From assembly GCA_902801175.1 (NCBI GenBank), contig CADCHF010000014.1, positions 1 through 48,561 on the forward strand: a DNA stretch of 48,561 nt, given 5' to 3'. Positions 17,747-27,027 of this stretch are shown in pieces; the stretch's first letter is position 1, and each line of letters starts with the position of its first letter. The notes under the pieces were generated by a model. It saw nothing but the letters and a program-made list of their open reading frames with translations, was not told the origin of the DNA and made no database searches. The DNA is from an uncultured Coriobacteriaceae bacterium. GTDB taxonomy: Bacteria > Actinomycetota > Coriobacteriia > Coriobacteriales > Atopobiaceae. Both the position numbers and the translations under genes were made by a program.

Positions 17747-20008
17747 TTAGTACTTAGAGCCAAACTCCAAGTAGTTAATGTCCTCGAGCTGCCCGTAGAG
17801 GCCATCGTATTCGCATGGTTCGCCCGCCTCGTACCACACGCCGTCATCTCCCAAATAACCATGGGCATTGACCTGCCTAATCACAAGGTGCGCGGCGAGC
17901 GTGGCCTTTTGGAAGTCGGTCAGAGAGGCGCCGCTCAGGTGGAGCGCAAGTGCAGCCAGCGCCTCAACAGAGGTGTCCTGCCGAGGAGCATCGAGTTGGG
18001 CTCCAAGGTCGGAGGTCGATGCCAAAGGCTGGCTAGGCGGAGTGGCCAGCTCGGATGACGAGCGCGTCGCAATGTCGTCCGCGGCAGCGGTCACGTCGTA
18101 GTTTGCCCAGATGAGATAGGGCGTTTGATAGCACCGCATCCTATGGGCCAGCGACGTCTGCACCTCATCTGGATAGAGCAGATTGTTGTAGAGGTCGCTA
18201 AACCCTGGTTGGTGATCGCCGAAGAAGACAAGCACCACTGGCTTGTCGAGCGTCCGCAGCCGCTCGATGAAGAAGCTCAGATCCACATCCGAGGCGTTGA
18301 CGCACGCAAGGTACTCGTTGAGCTGCCAATTGAGCTCGTCGTCATCGATGCCCTCGGGGTAGACGCCCTGCCAGTCGAGCTCGGAGATGCTGCTCTCGCC
18401 CTGCTGATAGCCGCCATGGTTGGCCATGGTCACATCGAGAATCAGCTGAGGCTTGTCGCTGTTTTCCAGGATGTCGTAAACAACCTCGTACGTAGCCGAG
18501 TCCCGCACGCCAGAGTGATAGTGTTCCGCGTTCTCAAAGTCACCGATTGAAAGAAACTCGTCGAACCCCATCTGCTCGTAGGCCTCGTCGCGGTTCCAGT
18601 TTGACGCGATGTTGGGATGTATGGCACAGGACTGGTATCCAAGGAGCTCGAGCTGGTCAACAAGGCTGTGGGTCTTAGTGAAGTCGTGCGTGGTGTACGG
18701 CGTCTTCCCGCTGCCCAGGTACCCCATCGACACCCCAGTGAGCAGCTCGAACTCAGAGGCCTCTGTTCCTCCGCCAAAGACCGAGACCGCCACGTTGCCG
18801 CGCATGAGCACGTCCTGCACACCCGTGTTAAAGAACGAGGGGCCCTCGTAGCCGGCACCCAGGCCATCCATAATCGAGAGGTCGGCAAACGACTCGTTCA
18901 TGATGAAGACATAGGATGGCTGTTCGGCGGCAAAGTGCTCGACGGCAGCCAAACGCTCTGGCGATGAGCCGAGCTCGCGGTCATACAGACTGACGAGCTC
19001 ACCTTCTGCGGCACGCGCGGAGGTCTCATCGTAGCCATTGGGCTCTTCCACCGAAAGGTCCTGCCAAAACGCGAGAAAGGTCGGCAAGAGACCATTGTCC
19101 TCGTATGCCGACAACTCGTCCCAGTACCATCCCGAATTGAGGTTGAAGTCGCTCCTGTAGTCGCGCTCGACAACCGCAGCACCAAGCTGCGGCACGAGAG
19201 ATGCGACCACAATGACGTTGAGCGCAAGGCTACCGAGGTGCCACCATTTTTTGATGGGCATGGGATGCACAAGTGAGAGGACCACAACAGCCGACACGGC
19301 ATAGCCTATGGCCTCTACACAACGGTCGTCGAACGCAAGCACATAACCCTCGCTCACAGCCGCGGCGGTGGACAGCGCCGTGAGGTCACTTGGCAGGAAG
19401 GGAACCCCCTTTGACTCTATGACGAGGAACTGCGCTATGCCCACAGCGCAGCACACAGCCACCCCAGCCGCCGGGAGCACGCCGGTCCTGAGCCCCATAA
19501 AGTAGAGCGTAACGATGCCCAAAAGGCAGATTCCGGTTGTGGCGTCCAGCGAGAGCTGAGTGAGCTTGTCATAGGCTTCGTTCCAAGGAAGCTCGAGCAC
19601 AAGAGCGGATACCCCAACGGCGGCCGAGAGACAGAACCAGTCTCGCAGGACACGCATCGCAAGACCTGCTGGGGCAAACTTTGAGTCCAGGCGCTCAAAG
19701 AGCACGTCAACGAACGGCCGTATTGCGAGAACGCAGCCTCCAACGCGCACGATCTTGGCCAGCTCCTCGAACGAGGCAGTACTGACCTGCGAGAACAGGT
19801 CAAAACAGGCAACTCGAACGTAGCACAACAGGGCAATGTAGCCACCGAGCCAGAGCACGGGAGGAACCAGGCGATGCCATCCACCATGCTTCTTGCGGTG
19901 CACGCAGGCAAGGGCCAGCGATACGACACCGGCGAGGAGAGCCGTCTTGACGCATGCCGCCAACAGGCCGGCAAACACCTCGTAGCCTATTATTGTGTCA
20001 TCACCCAT
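17747..20008 (-). CDS. LTA-synthase/phosphoglycerol-transferase family membrane enzyme
   Basis: A 753-residue protein with about seven hydrophobic segments in residues 10-275, then an extracellular alkaline-phosphatase-fold domain (365-625). Active-site residues are visible: Glu372 in MNESFADL, nucleophile Thr415 in FGGGTEASEF, His531 in MANHGGY, and Asp598-His599 in FFGDHQPG. This is the LtaS/MdoB type, transferring glycerol-phosphate-like groups from lipids onto cell-envelope glycans. The C-terminal 110 residues after the catalytic domain are not typical of LtaS. Start chosen at 20008 (GGATGG upstream); an ATG at 20017 adds three residues. Confidence 0.87.
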   Translation of the reverse strand: MGDDTIIGYEVFAGLLAACVKTALLAGVVSLALACVHRKKHGGWHRLVPPVLWLGGYIALLCYVRVACFDLFSQVSTASFEELAKIVRVGGCVLAIRPFVDVLFERLDSKFAPAGLAMRVLRDWFCLSAAVGVSALVLELPWNEAYDKLTQLSLDATTGICLLGIVTLYFMGLRTGVLPAAGVAVCCAVGIAQFLVIESKGVPFLPSDLTALSTAAAVSEGYVLAFDDRCVEAIGYAVSAVVVLSLVHPMPIKKWWHLGSLALNVIVVASLVPQLGAAVVERDYRSDFNLNSGWYWDELSAYEDNGLLPTFLAFWQDLSVEEPNGYDETSARAAEGELVSLYDRELGSSPERLAAVEHFAAEQPSYVFIMNESFADLSIMDGLGAGYEGPSFFNTGVQDVLMRGNVAVSVFGGGTEASEFELLTGVSMGYLGSGKTPYTTHDFTKTHSLVDQLELLGYQSCAIHPNIASNWNRDEAYEQMGFDEFLSIGDFENAEHYHSGVRDSATYEVVYDILENSDKPQLILDVTMANHGGYQQGESSISELDWQGVYPEGIDDDELNWQLNEYLACVNASDVDLSFFIERLRTLDKPVVLVFFGDHQPGFSDLYNNLLYPDEVQTSLAHRMRCYQTPYLIWANYDVTAAADDIATRSSSELATPPSQPLASTSDLGAQLDAPRQDTSVEALAALALHLSGASLTDFQKATLAAHLVIRQVNAHGYLGDDGVWYEAGEPCEYDGLYGQLEDINYLEFGSKY

Positions 20009-20146
20009 TAAAGCCATCCGCGATTTTGTGGTAGACCAGCGTCCCTATCTTTACATACATGGTAGCAATATCGTTGCATCTCACTGGAAACGGATTAATT
20101 ACGCTACTCTATCTTTACTGACTACTTCAACGAATGCGAGGCCGCC

Positions 20147-20404
20147 ATGGCTAATAACGACTGGTCCGAATTCATGAGCTCCCGCGTCGTTCGCATGATT
20201 TGCGACGCGATCGTCATTGTGGCCTGCGCACGCTATGGCGGCGATGCGGCACGCCAGCTCATCTCCCCCGATACCGCCGGCGCCTTGTATGAGTCTGTTG
20301 GCCAGGCAGGCTTCTATGGCATCTATGGGGCCCAGCTAGCTGTCTGTGCGTTCGTGGTCGTCCAGTTTGCGCGTCGCCTTGTAAAGGACTTCACCGAGAA
20401 GTAG
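20147..20404 (+). CDS. Small putative membrane protein, unrecognised
   Basis: An 85-residue protein with hydrophobic stretches around residues 15-28 and 50-73 and a positively charged C-terminus (FARRLVKDFTEK). I do not recognise the family. The ATG has GCGAGG upstream, the gene is divergent from the LTA-synthase-like gene by 138 bases, and it is followed by a terminator, all of which favour a real gene. Function unknown. Confidence 0.65.
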   Translation: MANNDWSEFMSSRVVRMICDAIVIVACARYGGDAARQLISPDTAGALYESVGQAGFYGIYGAQLAVCAFVVVQFARRLVKDFTEK

Positions 20405-20440
20405 GCTCAAAGGCCCGCAAGACACAGCATAACCGCACCA

Positions 20441-20474
20441 AAAGAGGGTGCCTCGCACATGCGGGGCACCCTTT
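20441..20474. terminator. Bidirectional terminator between the small membrane gene and glpK
   Basis: GGGTGCC (20446-20452) pairs with GGCACCC (20465-20471), extendable inward with one G-U pair. AAAGA lies on the left and TTTG on the right, so it can end transcripts from both strands. Confidence 0.8.
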
Positions 20475-20498
20475 GCTTGTGGCTTAAATCGCAACAGA

Positions 20499-22004
20499 TT
20501 ACAGCGTGCGCCTCACGGCTTCCTTCCATCCAGCCAGATAGGCATCAACCTGCTCGGGAGCCATCTTGCGCTCAAAGACGTCATCGGTCGTGCGCAGGCT
20601 GCGGAGCTCGTCGGTTCCGCTCCAGAAGCCCACGGCAAGGCCAGCCAGATAGGCAGCGCCAAGACTCGTGGTCTCGGTGTTCTGCGGACGACGGATCTCG
20701 CAGCCAAGCATGTCGGCCTGGAACTGCATCAAGAAGTTGTTGCGGCTTGCCCCGCCGTCAACGTTGAGCGTCTTGATGGGGGCGCCAGCATCGGCCTCCA
20801 TGGCGCGCACGAGGTCGGCCGACTGATACGCCAGCGACTCAAGGGCAGCGCGGGCGATGTGGGCACGATTTGCGCCACGCGTGAGGCCCGTAATGGTGCC
20901 ACGAGCATCGGCCGCCCAGTACGGAGCGCCAAGGCCCGTAAAGGCCGGCACAATGTAGACGCCCGCGTTGTCCTCGACGCTGCTGGCGAGGTACTCCGTC
21001 TCGGCGGCGTCACGAATGAGGCCAAGCTCGTCGCGCAGCCACTGAATAACGGCGCCTGCCACAAAGACGCTTCCCTCGAGCGCGTACTCGGTGTGGTCCA
21101 CATCGGGAGCGCTCGCAGCAATGGTTGTCACGAGGCTGTTCTTGGAGGCAGGAGCCTCGGCGCCCGTGTGCAGCAGCAGGAAGCAGCCCGTGCCGTAGGT
21201 GTTCTTGGCCTGGCCAGCCTCAAAGCAGCACTGTCCAAAGAGGGCGGACTGCTGGTCGCCCGCAACGCCCGTAATGGGAATGCCGGCAGGAACGCCAGGA
21301 TAGCTGGTCTCGCCAAAGCTGCCCGACGAACGCCTGACCTCGGGCATCATCGACGCAGGGATGTCAAAGAGCTCGAGCAGCCATGGGTCCCAGCACCCCT
21401 CGTGAATGTTGTAGAGCATCGTGCGGCTGGCGTTGGTAACGTCGGTCGCATGCACCAGACCTCCGGTCAGCACCCAAACCAGCCAGGTGTCAACGGTGCC
21501 AAACAGCAGCTCGCCTGCCTCGGCACGCTCGCGAGCGCCAGGGACGTTGTTCAAGATCCAGGCGATCTTGCTAGCCGAGAAGTAGGCATCGGGCAAAAGT
21601 CCCGTCTTGGCCTGAATCTTTGCTGCGACCTCGGGGTCACCGCAAAGCTCCTCGACCATATCGGCCGTACGACGGCACTGCCACACGATGGCATTCATCA
21701 CAGGCTCGCCCGTGGAGGGGTCCCACACAATGGTGGTCTCGCGCTGGTTGTCAATGCCAATGCAGGCGACGTCCTCTGCGCCAAGCCCATGCTTTTGGAG
21801 CAGCTCGGTCAGGCATCCCAGCTGCGAGAAAAGAATCTCGTGCGGATTGTGCTCGACCCAGCCAGGCTTGGGATAGATCTGGTTGAACGGGCGCTGAACA
21901 ACGTCGACCATCTTGCCATCGTGGTCAACGAGCACCGCACGCGAAGACGTCGTTCCCTGGTCGAGGGCAACAACATAGCGCGGGCCGGTCGTCACATCAC
22001 TCAT
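20499..22004 (-). CDS. glpK: Glycerol kinase
   Basis: A 501-residue FGGY-family kinase that phosphorylates glycerol to glycerol-3-phosphate. Signatures: [13 protein letters not shown] at the N-terminus, [19 protein letters not shown], and [13 protein letters not shown] near residue 320. The length is standard. The ATG overlaps the stop of the upstream lipase-like gene (ATGA at 22004-22001), which fixes the start and implies translational coupling. Together the two would release and activate glycerol. Confidence 0.96.
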   Translation of the reverse strand: MSDVTTGPRYVVALDQGTTSSRAVLVDHDGKMVDVVQRPFNQIYPKPGWVEHNPHEILFSQLGCLTELLQKHGLGAEDVACIGIDNQRETTIVWDPSTGEPVMNAIVWQCRRTADMVEELCGDPEVAAKIQAKTGLLPDAYFSASKIAWILNNVPGARERAEAGELLFGTVDTWLVWVLTGGLVHATDVTNASRTMLYNIHEGCWDPWLLELFDIPASMMPEVRRSSGSFGETSYPGVPAGIPITGVAGDQQSALFGQCCFEAGQAKNTYGTGCFLLLHTGAEAPASKNSLVTTIAASAPDVDHTEYALEGSVFVAGAVIQWLRDELGLIRDAAETEYLASSVEDNAGVYIVPAFTGLGAPYWAADARGTITGLTRGANRAHIARAALESLAYQSADLVRAMEADAGAPIKTLNVDGGASRNNFLMQFQADMLGCEIRRPQNTETTSLGAAYLAGLAVGFWSGTDELRSLRTTDDVFERKMAPEQVDAYLAGWKEAVRRTL

Positions 22005-22963
22005 GCGAGATAACCTTCCATCCAACTGCTGATATCGTCATAGACCACCTGATGGCCAAGCTCGTTGAGGATCTCGTGGCGCATGCCCGCATAGAGCCTG
22101 CAGCGCACGTCGGTGACCCCAGCAGCATGGGCCAGGTCGGCAGCGCGACTCACGCCCTCGCCGCACTCGCCCACCGGGTCCTCGGTGCCGGCAATGTAGA
22201 GCAGCGGGAGGTCATGCGGATAGGTGGACACGCACTCGGTCGAGCAGACATAGCGCATGAGGTCGGTCACCGTGGCATAGCCGCCAGCCGAGAACATGAA
22301 GCCGCACTGCTCGTCGGCAATGTAGTTCTCAACGTTCTTGCGGTTGTGCGAGAGCCAGTCGAGGTCAGTCTCGGCGTCTGCGATGTCCTGCGCATATGCG
22401 CCAACGCCCATGTTGTGCAGGAGCCTGCTGTTGTAGTCCTCGCCGCGCACGCGCGCAATGAGGCGGGCAATGCGATTGCCGGCCGCCGAGGTCTGGGGCT
22501 TCATAAAGCCCGTGCCACAAATGATGGCGCCCTTAAGGCCATAGGCATGGTTGGCAAGGTACGCGCGTACCACAAAGCTGCCCATGGAATGACCAAACAG
22601 GAAGAGCGGAAGCTGCTCGCCATAGGCGTTGTTGATGCGCGCCATTGCCTCGGTGCGCACGCGATGCACGTCCGCAACAAGAATGTCCCTGCCACCAACG
22701 GCAGGAAGCTTGCCCCACTCGTCGGGCGAAGAGACGCTCTCGCCGTGACCAATGTGGTCGTGGCCAAAGACCACAAAGCCCAGACCATTTAGATAACGTG
22801 CAAAGTCGTCATAGCGGCCAATGTACTCGGCCATGCCGTGAACGAGCTGAACTGCAGCACGAGGAGTCTCGCCATCCTCGGGCCACCAGATGTATCCGTG
22901 CAAGCGCGAAACCCTGTTTGAGGAGTCGCACCAGATTGTCTCTCGACGAACTTCGTCTGCCAC
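22001..22963 (-). CDS. Alpha/beta hydrolase, monoacylglycerol-lipase-like
   Basis: A 320-residue hydrolase with triad Ser126 in GHSMGS, Asp262 in GTEDPVG and His296 in [19 protein letters not shown] and [11 protein letters not shown] are hallmarks of the lysophospholipase/monoacylglycerol lipase (serine aminopeptidase S33, Hydrolase_4) group. The start is a GTG with GGAGGGG ahead of it. It is translationally coupled to glycerol kinase, which strongly suggests hydrolysis of a glycerol ester. No signal peptide, so it is cytoplasmic. Confidence 0.88.
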   Translation of the reverse strand: MADEVRRETIWCDSSNRVSRLHGYIWWPEDGETPRAAVQLVHGMAEYIGRYDDFARYLNGLGFVVFGHDHIGHGESVSSPDEWGKLPAVGGRDILVADVHRVRTEAMARINNAYGEQLPLFLFGHSMGSFVVRAYLANHAYGLKGAIICGTGFMKPQTSAAGNRIARLIARVRGEDYNSRLLHNMGVGAYAQDIADAETDLDWLSHNRKNVENYIADEQCGFMFSAGGYATVTDLMRYVCSTECVSTYPHDLPLLYIAGTEDPVGECGEGVSRAADLAHAAGVTDVRCRLYAGMRHEILNELGHQVVYDDISSWMEGYLA

Positions 22964-23048
22964 CGGAATCCCCTCCGTTCTGAGACCGTAATTGCTACTA
23001 CGTTACTCCAGAGAGGGGTTCGCTCATCCGTCCATTCGCCCATCGGGA

Positions 23049-23071
23049 TTGCCGCTTCTGCCAAGCGGCAA
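23049..23071. other. Hairpin between the lipase and HD-hydrolase genes
   Basis: Perfect nine-base stem TTGCCGCTT (23049-23057) with AAGCGGCAA (23063-23071). Further AAGCGG copies follow at about 23071 and 23092. No T-run; possible terminator for the HD gene or a regulatory site for the lipase-glpK promoter. Confidence 0.5.
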
Positions 23072-23138
23072 GCGGTCGAACCAACCCTCCAAGCGGTTGC
23101 CAATTTTGTCATTTCTGCCGCTTAAAGGGTATGAAAGG

Positions 23139-23576
23139 CTACTCGTCAAGCAGAATTCTAAGAGCAGGAATATATTTGTCGCGAACGCGTTTGAGGTCGC
23201 GCTCGCCAGGTCTTGGGATACGCCCGAGGTCGAGGTTGTGCCTCACATCGGCCTCCTTGACCTTGCGTGCGATGGGGTCGGCTGCGGCACGACGCACAAA
23301 GCTGAGATAGTCCTCACCCTTCCTGTGCGTCATGGCATCCACCCCACGCACGACCTCCTCCGAGAGCCCCGCAGCACGCAGGTCGTCGAGCGTGATGTCG
23401 GTGTCCTCGACCACGTCGTGGAGCCATGCCACTGCCTTTGCGGCATCGCCCTCCACGTGGGCGGCCACATGCTCTGGATGCGTAATGTAGAGCTCGCCAG
23501 TCTTGTAGTTAACAACCCCCGCATGAGCCTTTTCGGCAATGCTGCGAGCCAAAAGCTCCTGAGGTCCCTCGTTCAT
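23139..23576 (-). CDS. Small HD-domain phosphohydrolase (RelA/SpoT-HD-like)
   Basis: A 145-residue single-domain protein. The metal-binding pattern is visible as His in THPEHVA, then HD in AWLHDVVEDTD, and Asp in KEADVRHNLD, the order seen in the hydrolase half of SpoT and small alarmone hydrolases. No synthetase, TGS or ACT domain. It could cleave (p)ppGpp or another nucleotide. It begins three bases after the stop of the DUF2130 gene, so the pair is cotranscribed. Alarmone substrate is inference. Confidence 0.85.
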   Translation of the reverse strand: MNEGPQELLARSIAEKAHAGVVNYKTGELYITHPEHVAAHVEGDAAKAVAWLHDVVEDTDITLDDLRAAGLSEEVVRGVDAMTHRKGEDYLSFVRRAAADPIARKVKEADVRHNLDLGRIPRPGERDLKRVRDKYIPALRILLDE

Positions 23577-23579
23577 GTC

Positions 23580-25286
23580 CTACTCCGTCTCGTCTGGGTC
23601 AATTGCGTCATCGTCAGCAAGGTCTGCCGGCTCAACGCTGCTACCGTCCACGCTAAGCTCGCTCGCCTTTGCCAGCTCTGCAAACGCTGCCTTCATAGTT
23701 TGGTTTCCCCTAGTAAGGCGCTTGACGGACAGCTTCTCGCCATGCTTTTGGGCCGCGCCAAACCAGGTGGTGGCCGTCTTGAGCTGCTTCTTGAGGTCTT
23801 GGAGCTTCTTGATGATGTTGTCGATGTCCTCTTCGGCACGCTCGTAGTTCTTGGCAGCGCGCTCGTAGTCGTTCTCGATGCTCCCCACAATAGTTGCCAC
23901 CTTCTCCTCGAAGGTGCTCACGTCCAGCTCCTCGCGCCTGGCGCGCTCGAGCTGCTTGCGATAGGGATGTGCCGTGAGCGCGGCTGCCTTTAGCAGGCCA
24001 ATGATGGTGGTAAAGCACTGCGGACGCACGACAAACATCTTGGGGTAGTGCCACGAGACATCTGCTATGCCCGCGTTATAGAAGTCGTTGTCGGGCTCGA
24101 GCGTCGAGACAAGCACCGCGTACTCGCAGCCCTTCTTGGTGCGATCGGCATCGAGCTTTTTGAAGTGGTCCTCGTTGCGCTTGCGGCTGGCCGACATTGA
24201 GCTCTCCTCCTCGGTCTTCATCTCAAACATGATCGAGATAAGCTCGCTGCCATCGTCGTCGTAGTCGCGGAAGATGAAGTCGCCCTTGGTGCCCTCAACA
24301 GCGGTGTTGTCCTTTTCGAAGGTGGCCTTGGGGTATGCCTGGATGCGAATCCGGTTGAACTCGCTCTCGCAATGGCGCTCGAGCGACTCGCCAATGAGCT
24401 TGGTGGAGAGGCGCATGCGGTAGTCGCGCAGACGCTCAAGCTCGGACTTGTACTGCTCTATCTGCTCGTTCTTTACCTCGATCTGCTTCTCGGCCTGCTG
24501 GGTGAGCTCGGCCTCTCGGCGTGCCATCTCCTCGCGAAGGGCTGCCTGAGCCTGCTCGCTGTCGGCCTTGGCCACGCGCAGCTCCGACTCGAGCTCCCCG
24601 CGCTTTCGTTCAAGATTGGCCGTTGCACGAAGCAGCTCGGCCTCCCCTTGCGCCTTGAGCGTGGCCCCCTGTGCCTCGAGCTGCGCCTCGAGCGCAGTGA
24701 TACGACCCGCGAGCTCCGCCTCGCGCTGACGCGCCTGCTCTGCCGCGGCAGATGACTCGGCCTGCGCCTGGGCGCGCTGCGAGTCGAGCTCGTGCTGCAG
24801 GGAGGCCTGCGCCTCACTTGCCTCGCGGCGCGCTTGCTCAACCGCCAGATCCCTCTCGCGGACAGAGGCCTCGAGCTGAGCCCTCATCTGGGCCTCGTTC
24901 TCCTTTGCGGCCGCACGCTCGTGCTCGACGGCAAGCTCGCGCTCGTGCGCCGACTCCAAAAGCTGTGCCTTAAGTGCCGCAAGCTCGTCCTGGGCCTTCT
25001 TGCGCTCCTGCTCTATGGCCAAGAGCTGCTCCTGCTGCGTGAGGTTGAGTTTGGCCTGCAGCTCAGCCGTTTGCCCCTGGGCCTGGGCCACCCTGCGGTC
25101 GGCCTCGCGACGCTCCTCGGCACGCACCGCCGCCACCTCGGCCTCATGCGTATGGCCCTGCTCTGCCAACCGCGCCTCAAGATCGCGCTCAAACAGCTCG
25201 TCACGCAGCTGACGCGTAAGGTCCTCGACCGCCGAGGGGTCAACGTCAATGACTTCGCCGCAGTTGGGACAGATAATCTTTGCCAT
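23580..25286 (-). CDS. DUF2130 protein: coiled coil plus putative PD-(D/E)XK nuclease fold
   Basis: A 568-residue protein. The N-terminus has one CPNC pair (residues 6-9), then a long Glu/Ala/Gln/Arg-rich coiled coil (about 25-290), then a globular DUF2130 domain (about 295-480) with Asp336 in TKGDFIFRD and Glu355-x-Lys357 in MFEMKTE. That D...ExK spacing is the nuclease signature of the PD-(D/E)XK superfamily. The last 80 residues are a second helical segment. ATG 25286 follows AAGGAGT. Function of DUF2130 is not established; DNA cleavage is inferred from the motif. Confidence 0.85.
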   Translation of the reverse strand: MAKIICPNCGEVIDVDPSAVEDLTRQLRDELFERDLEARLAEQGHTHEAEVAAVRAEERREADRRVAQAQGQTAELQAKLNLTQQEQLLAIEQERKKAQDELAALKAQLLESAHERELAVEHERAAAKENEAQMRAQLEASVRERDLAVEQARREASEAQASLQHELDSQRAQAQAESSAAAEQARQREAELAGRITALEAQLEAQGATLKAQGEAELLRATANLERKRGELESELRVAKADSEQAQAALREEMARREAELTQQAEKQIEVKNEQIEQYKSELERLRDYRMRLSTKLIGESLERHCESEFNRIRIQAYPKATFEKDNTAVEGTKGDFIFRDYDDDGSELISIMFEMKTEEESSMSASRKRNEDHFKKLDADRTKKGCEYAVLVSTLEPDNDFYNAGIADVSWHYPKMFVVRPQCFTTIIGLLKAAALTAHPYRKQLERARREELDVSTFEEKVATIVGSIENDYERAAKNYERAEEDIDNIIKKLQDLKKQLKTATTWFGAAQKHGEKLSVKRLTRGNQTMKAAFAELAKASELSVDGSSVEPADLADDDAIDPDETE

Positions 25287-25348
25287 AGCCACTCCTTGCA
25301 TCACCACAGTTTTCTGTGGCCATCATACGCGTTGCCACAGACAAGAGC

Positions 25349-25383
25349 AAAAACGGCGCCCAGGCAAACGTGCCCGAGCGCCG
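25349..25383 (-). terminator. Terminator after metY
   Basis: Imperfect 13-base stem between 25354-25366 and 25371-25383 (ends CGGCGC / GCGCCG... with two mismatches), followed on the minus strand by a T-run. Confidence 0.75.
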
Positions 25384-25405
25384 CAAGAGAAGCTAGCTCA
25401 AATGC

Positions 25406-26686
25406 CTACAGACGAGCGAGTGCCTGCTCGACGTCGGCAATCAGGTCGGCGGTGTCCTCAAGGCCACAGGAGAGGCGCACCATGTTGGGCATGACGCCCG
25501 CAGCCACCAGCTCGGCATCGCTCATCTGGCGATGCGTGGAGCTTGCCGGGTGCAGGCAGCAGGTGCGCGCATCGGCAACGTGCGTCTCGATGGCCGCCAC
25601 CTTGAGGCCCGCCATGAACTTCTCGGCTGCCGCACGACCGCCAGCAACGCAGAAGCTCACCACGCCACAGCCGCCGTTGGGCAGGTACTTCTGGGCAAGC
25701 TCGTAGTACTTGTCGCCAGCAAGGTTGGGATAGCTCACGCTCTCGATCTTGGGATGAGCCGAGAGGAACTCTGCCATGGCCTGGCCGTTGGCGCAGTGGC
25801 GCGGCATGCGCACGTGCAGGCTCTCGAGGCCAAGGTTGAGGTAGAAGGCGTTCTGCGGGCTCTGGATGGAGCCAAAGTCGCGCATGAGCTGGCTTGTTGC
25901 CTTGGTGATGAAGGCACCGCCCTGGCCAAACTTCTCGGCGTACACAATGCCGTGATAGCTCTCGTCGGGCGTGGTGAGGCCAGGGAACTTCTCAGCGTGG
26001 GCCATCCAGTCAAAGCTGCCCGAGTCAACAATGGCGCCGCCAACGCCCACACCGTGTCCATCCATGTACTTGGTGGTGGAGTGGGTCACGATGTCGGCAC
26101 CCCACTCAATGGGACGGCAGTTGACCGGCGTGGGGAAGGTGTTGTCCACAATCAGGGGCACGCCGTGGTCATGTGCGGCAGCCGCAAACTTCTCGATGTC
26201 AAGCACGGCCAGCGCCGGGTTGGCAATGGTCTCGCCTACCACACACTTGGTGTTGGGACGGAACGCCGCGTCAAGCTCCTCGCGCGTGCAGTCGGGGCTC
26301 ACAAAGGTGGTCTCGATGCCCATCTTGGCCATGGTCACGGCGAGCAGGTTGAAGGTACCGCCATAGATGGCCGAGCTGGCCACCACATGGCTTCCCGCCT
26401 CGGCAATGTTGAAGACGGCAAAGAAGTTTGCGGCCTGGCCCGAGCTGGTGAGCATGCCGGCGGTGCCGCCCTCGAGCGCGGCGATCTTTGCCGCCACGGC
26501 GTCGTTGGTGGGGTTCTGCAGACGGGTGTAGAAGTAGCCCTCGGCCTCGAGATCAAAGAGCTGGCCCATGTGCTCGGAGGTGTCGTACTTAAAGGTGGTG
26601 GACTGCACGATGGGCAGCTGGCGCGGCTCGCCGTCACCGGGCCTGTAACCCGCCTGAACGCAGTTGGTTCCAATTCCGTATGCCAT
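25406..26686 (-). CDS. metY: O-acetylhomoserine sulfhydrylase
   Basis: A 426-residue PLP enzyme of the Cys/Met-metabolism family, at the length typical of MetY rather than the shorter MetB. PLP lysine is in THSTTKYMDGHG; SSGQAANFFAVFNIAEAG and the C-terminal SIGIE-like NMVRLSCGLED are present. It makes homocysteine from O-acetylhomoserine and sulfide. The ATG follows GAGGAGT. Single-gene unit with its own terminator. I looked for but did not see a SAM or SAH riboswitch in its leader. Confidence 0.93.
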   Translation of the reverse strand: MAYGIGTNCVQAGYRPGDGEPRQLPIVQSTTFKYDTSEHMGQLFDLEAEGYFYTRLQNPTNDAVAAKIAALEGGTAGMLTSSGQAANFFAVFNIAEAGSHVVASSAIYGGTFNLLAVTMAKMGIETTFVSPDCTREELDAAFRPNTKCVVGETIANPALAVLDIEKFAAAAHDHGVPLIVDNTFPTPVNCRPIEWGADIVTHSTTKYMDGHGVGVGGAIVDSGSFDWMAHAEKFPGLTTPDESYHGIVYAEKFGQGGAFITKATSQLMRDFGSIQSPQNAFYLNLGLESLHVRMPRHCANGQAMAEFLSAHPKIESVSYPNLAGDKYYELAQKYLPNGGCGVVSFCVAGGRAAAEKFMAGLKVAAIETHVADARTCCLHPASSTHRQMSDAELVAAGVMPNMVRLSCGLEDTADLIADVEQALARL

Positions 26687-27027
26687 AGTGGTGACTCCTC
26701 ATGTGGCTCGCGTGGTGTGATGCTTCTCAAGAGTAGCGCAGCGCCACCCATCTGGTGCACGCAAGACGGACTCTGACAGGGAATTGAAACGAGAACGGCA
26801 CGTTGGCGCAATCGAAAGATGGCAGGTCAGGACGCCGCAAACACTCGCCTGACCGCTCATTAATGACTGATACGCTTTGGGACTTTTTGGCGATTAGCCC
26901 ATCTACCTGCGATTTTCACAGCTCCTCCTTATTTGACCAGCATTTAAAGGCAAGAATGGGTAGACTCTCGCAACAGCAATTACTTGCTACCGACAAAAAA
27001 TGCCTCCCGTGTAAAAGGAGATTGACA
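26687..27027. other. Divergent intergenic region between metY and the H1-tailed esterase
   Basis: 341 bases without a gene. The right half is AT-richer than its surroundings and holds the esterase leader: a TTGACC box near 26936 and TAGACT near 26962 are promoter-like but too widely spaced to be convincing. AAAAGGAG precedes the esterase ATG. Confidence 0.5.

Noticed and set aside
20448..22013. 521-codon plus-strand frame
   Set aside because: Antisense to glycerol kinase, which is unmistakable.
26687..27027. SAM or SAH riboswitch upstream of metY
   Set aside because: No conserved stem pattern could be recognised in the short leader.
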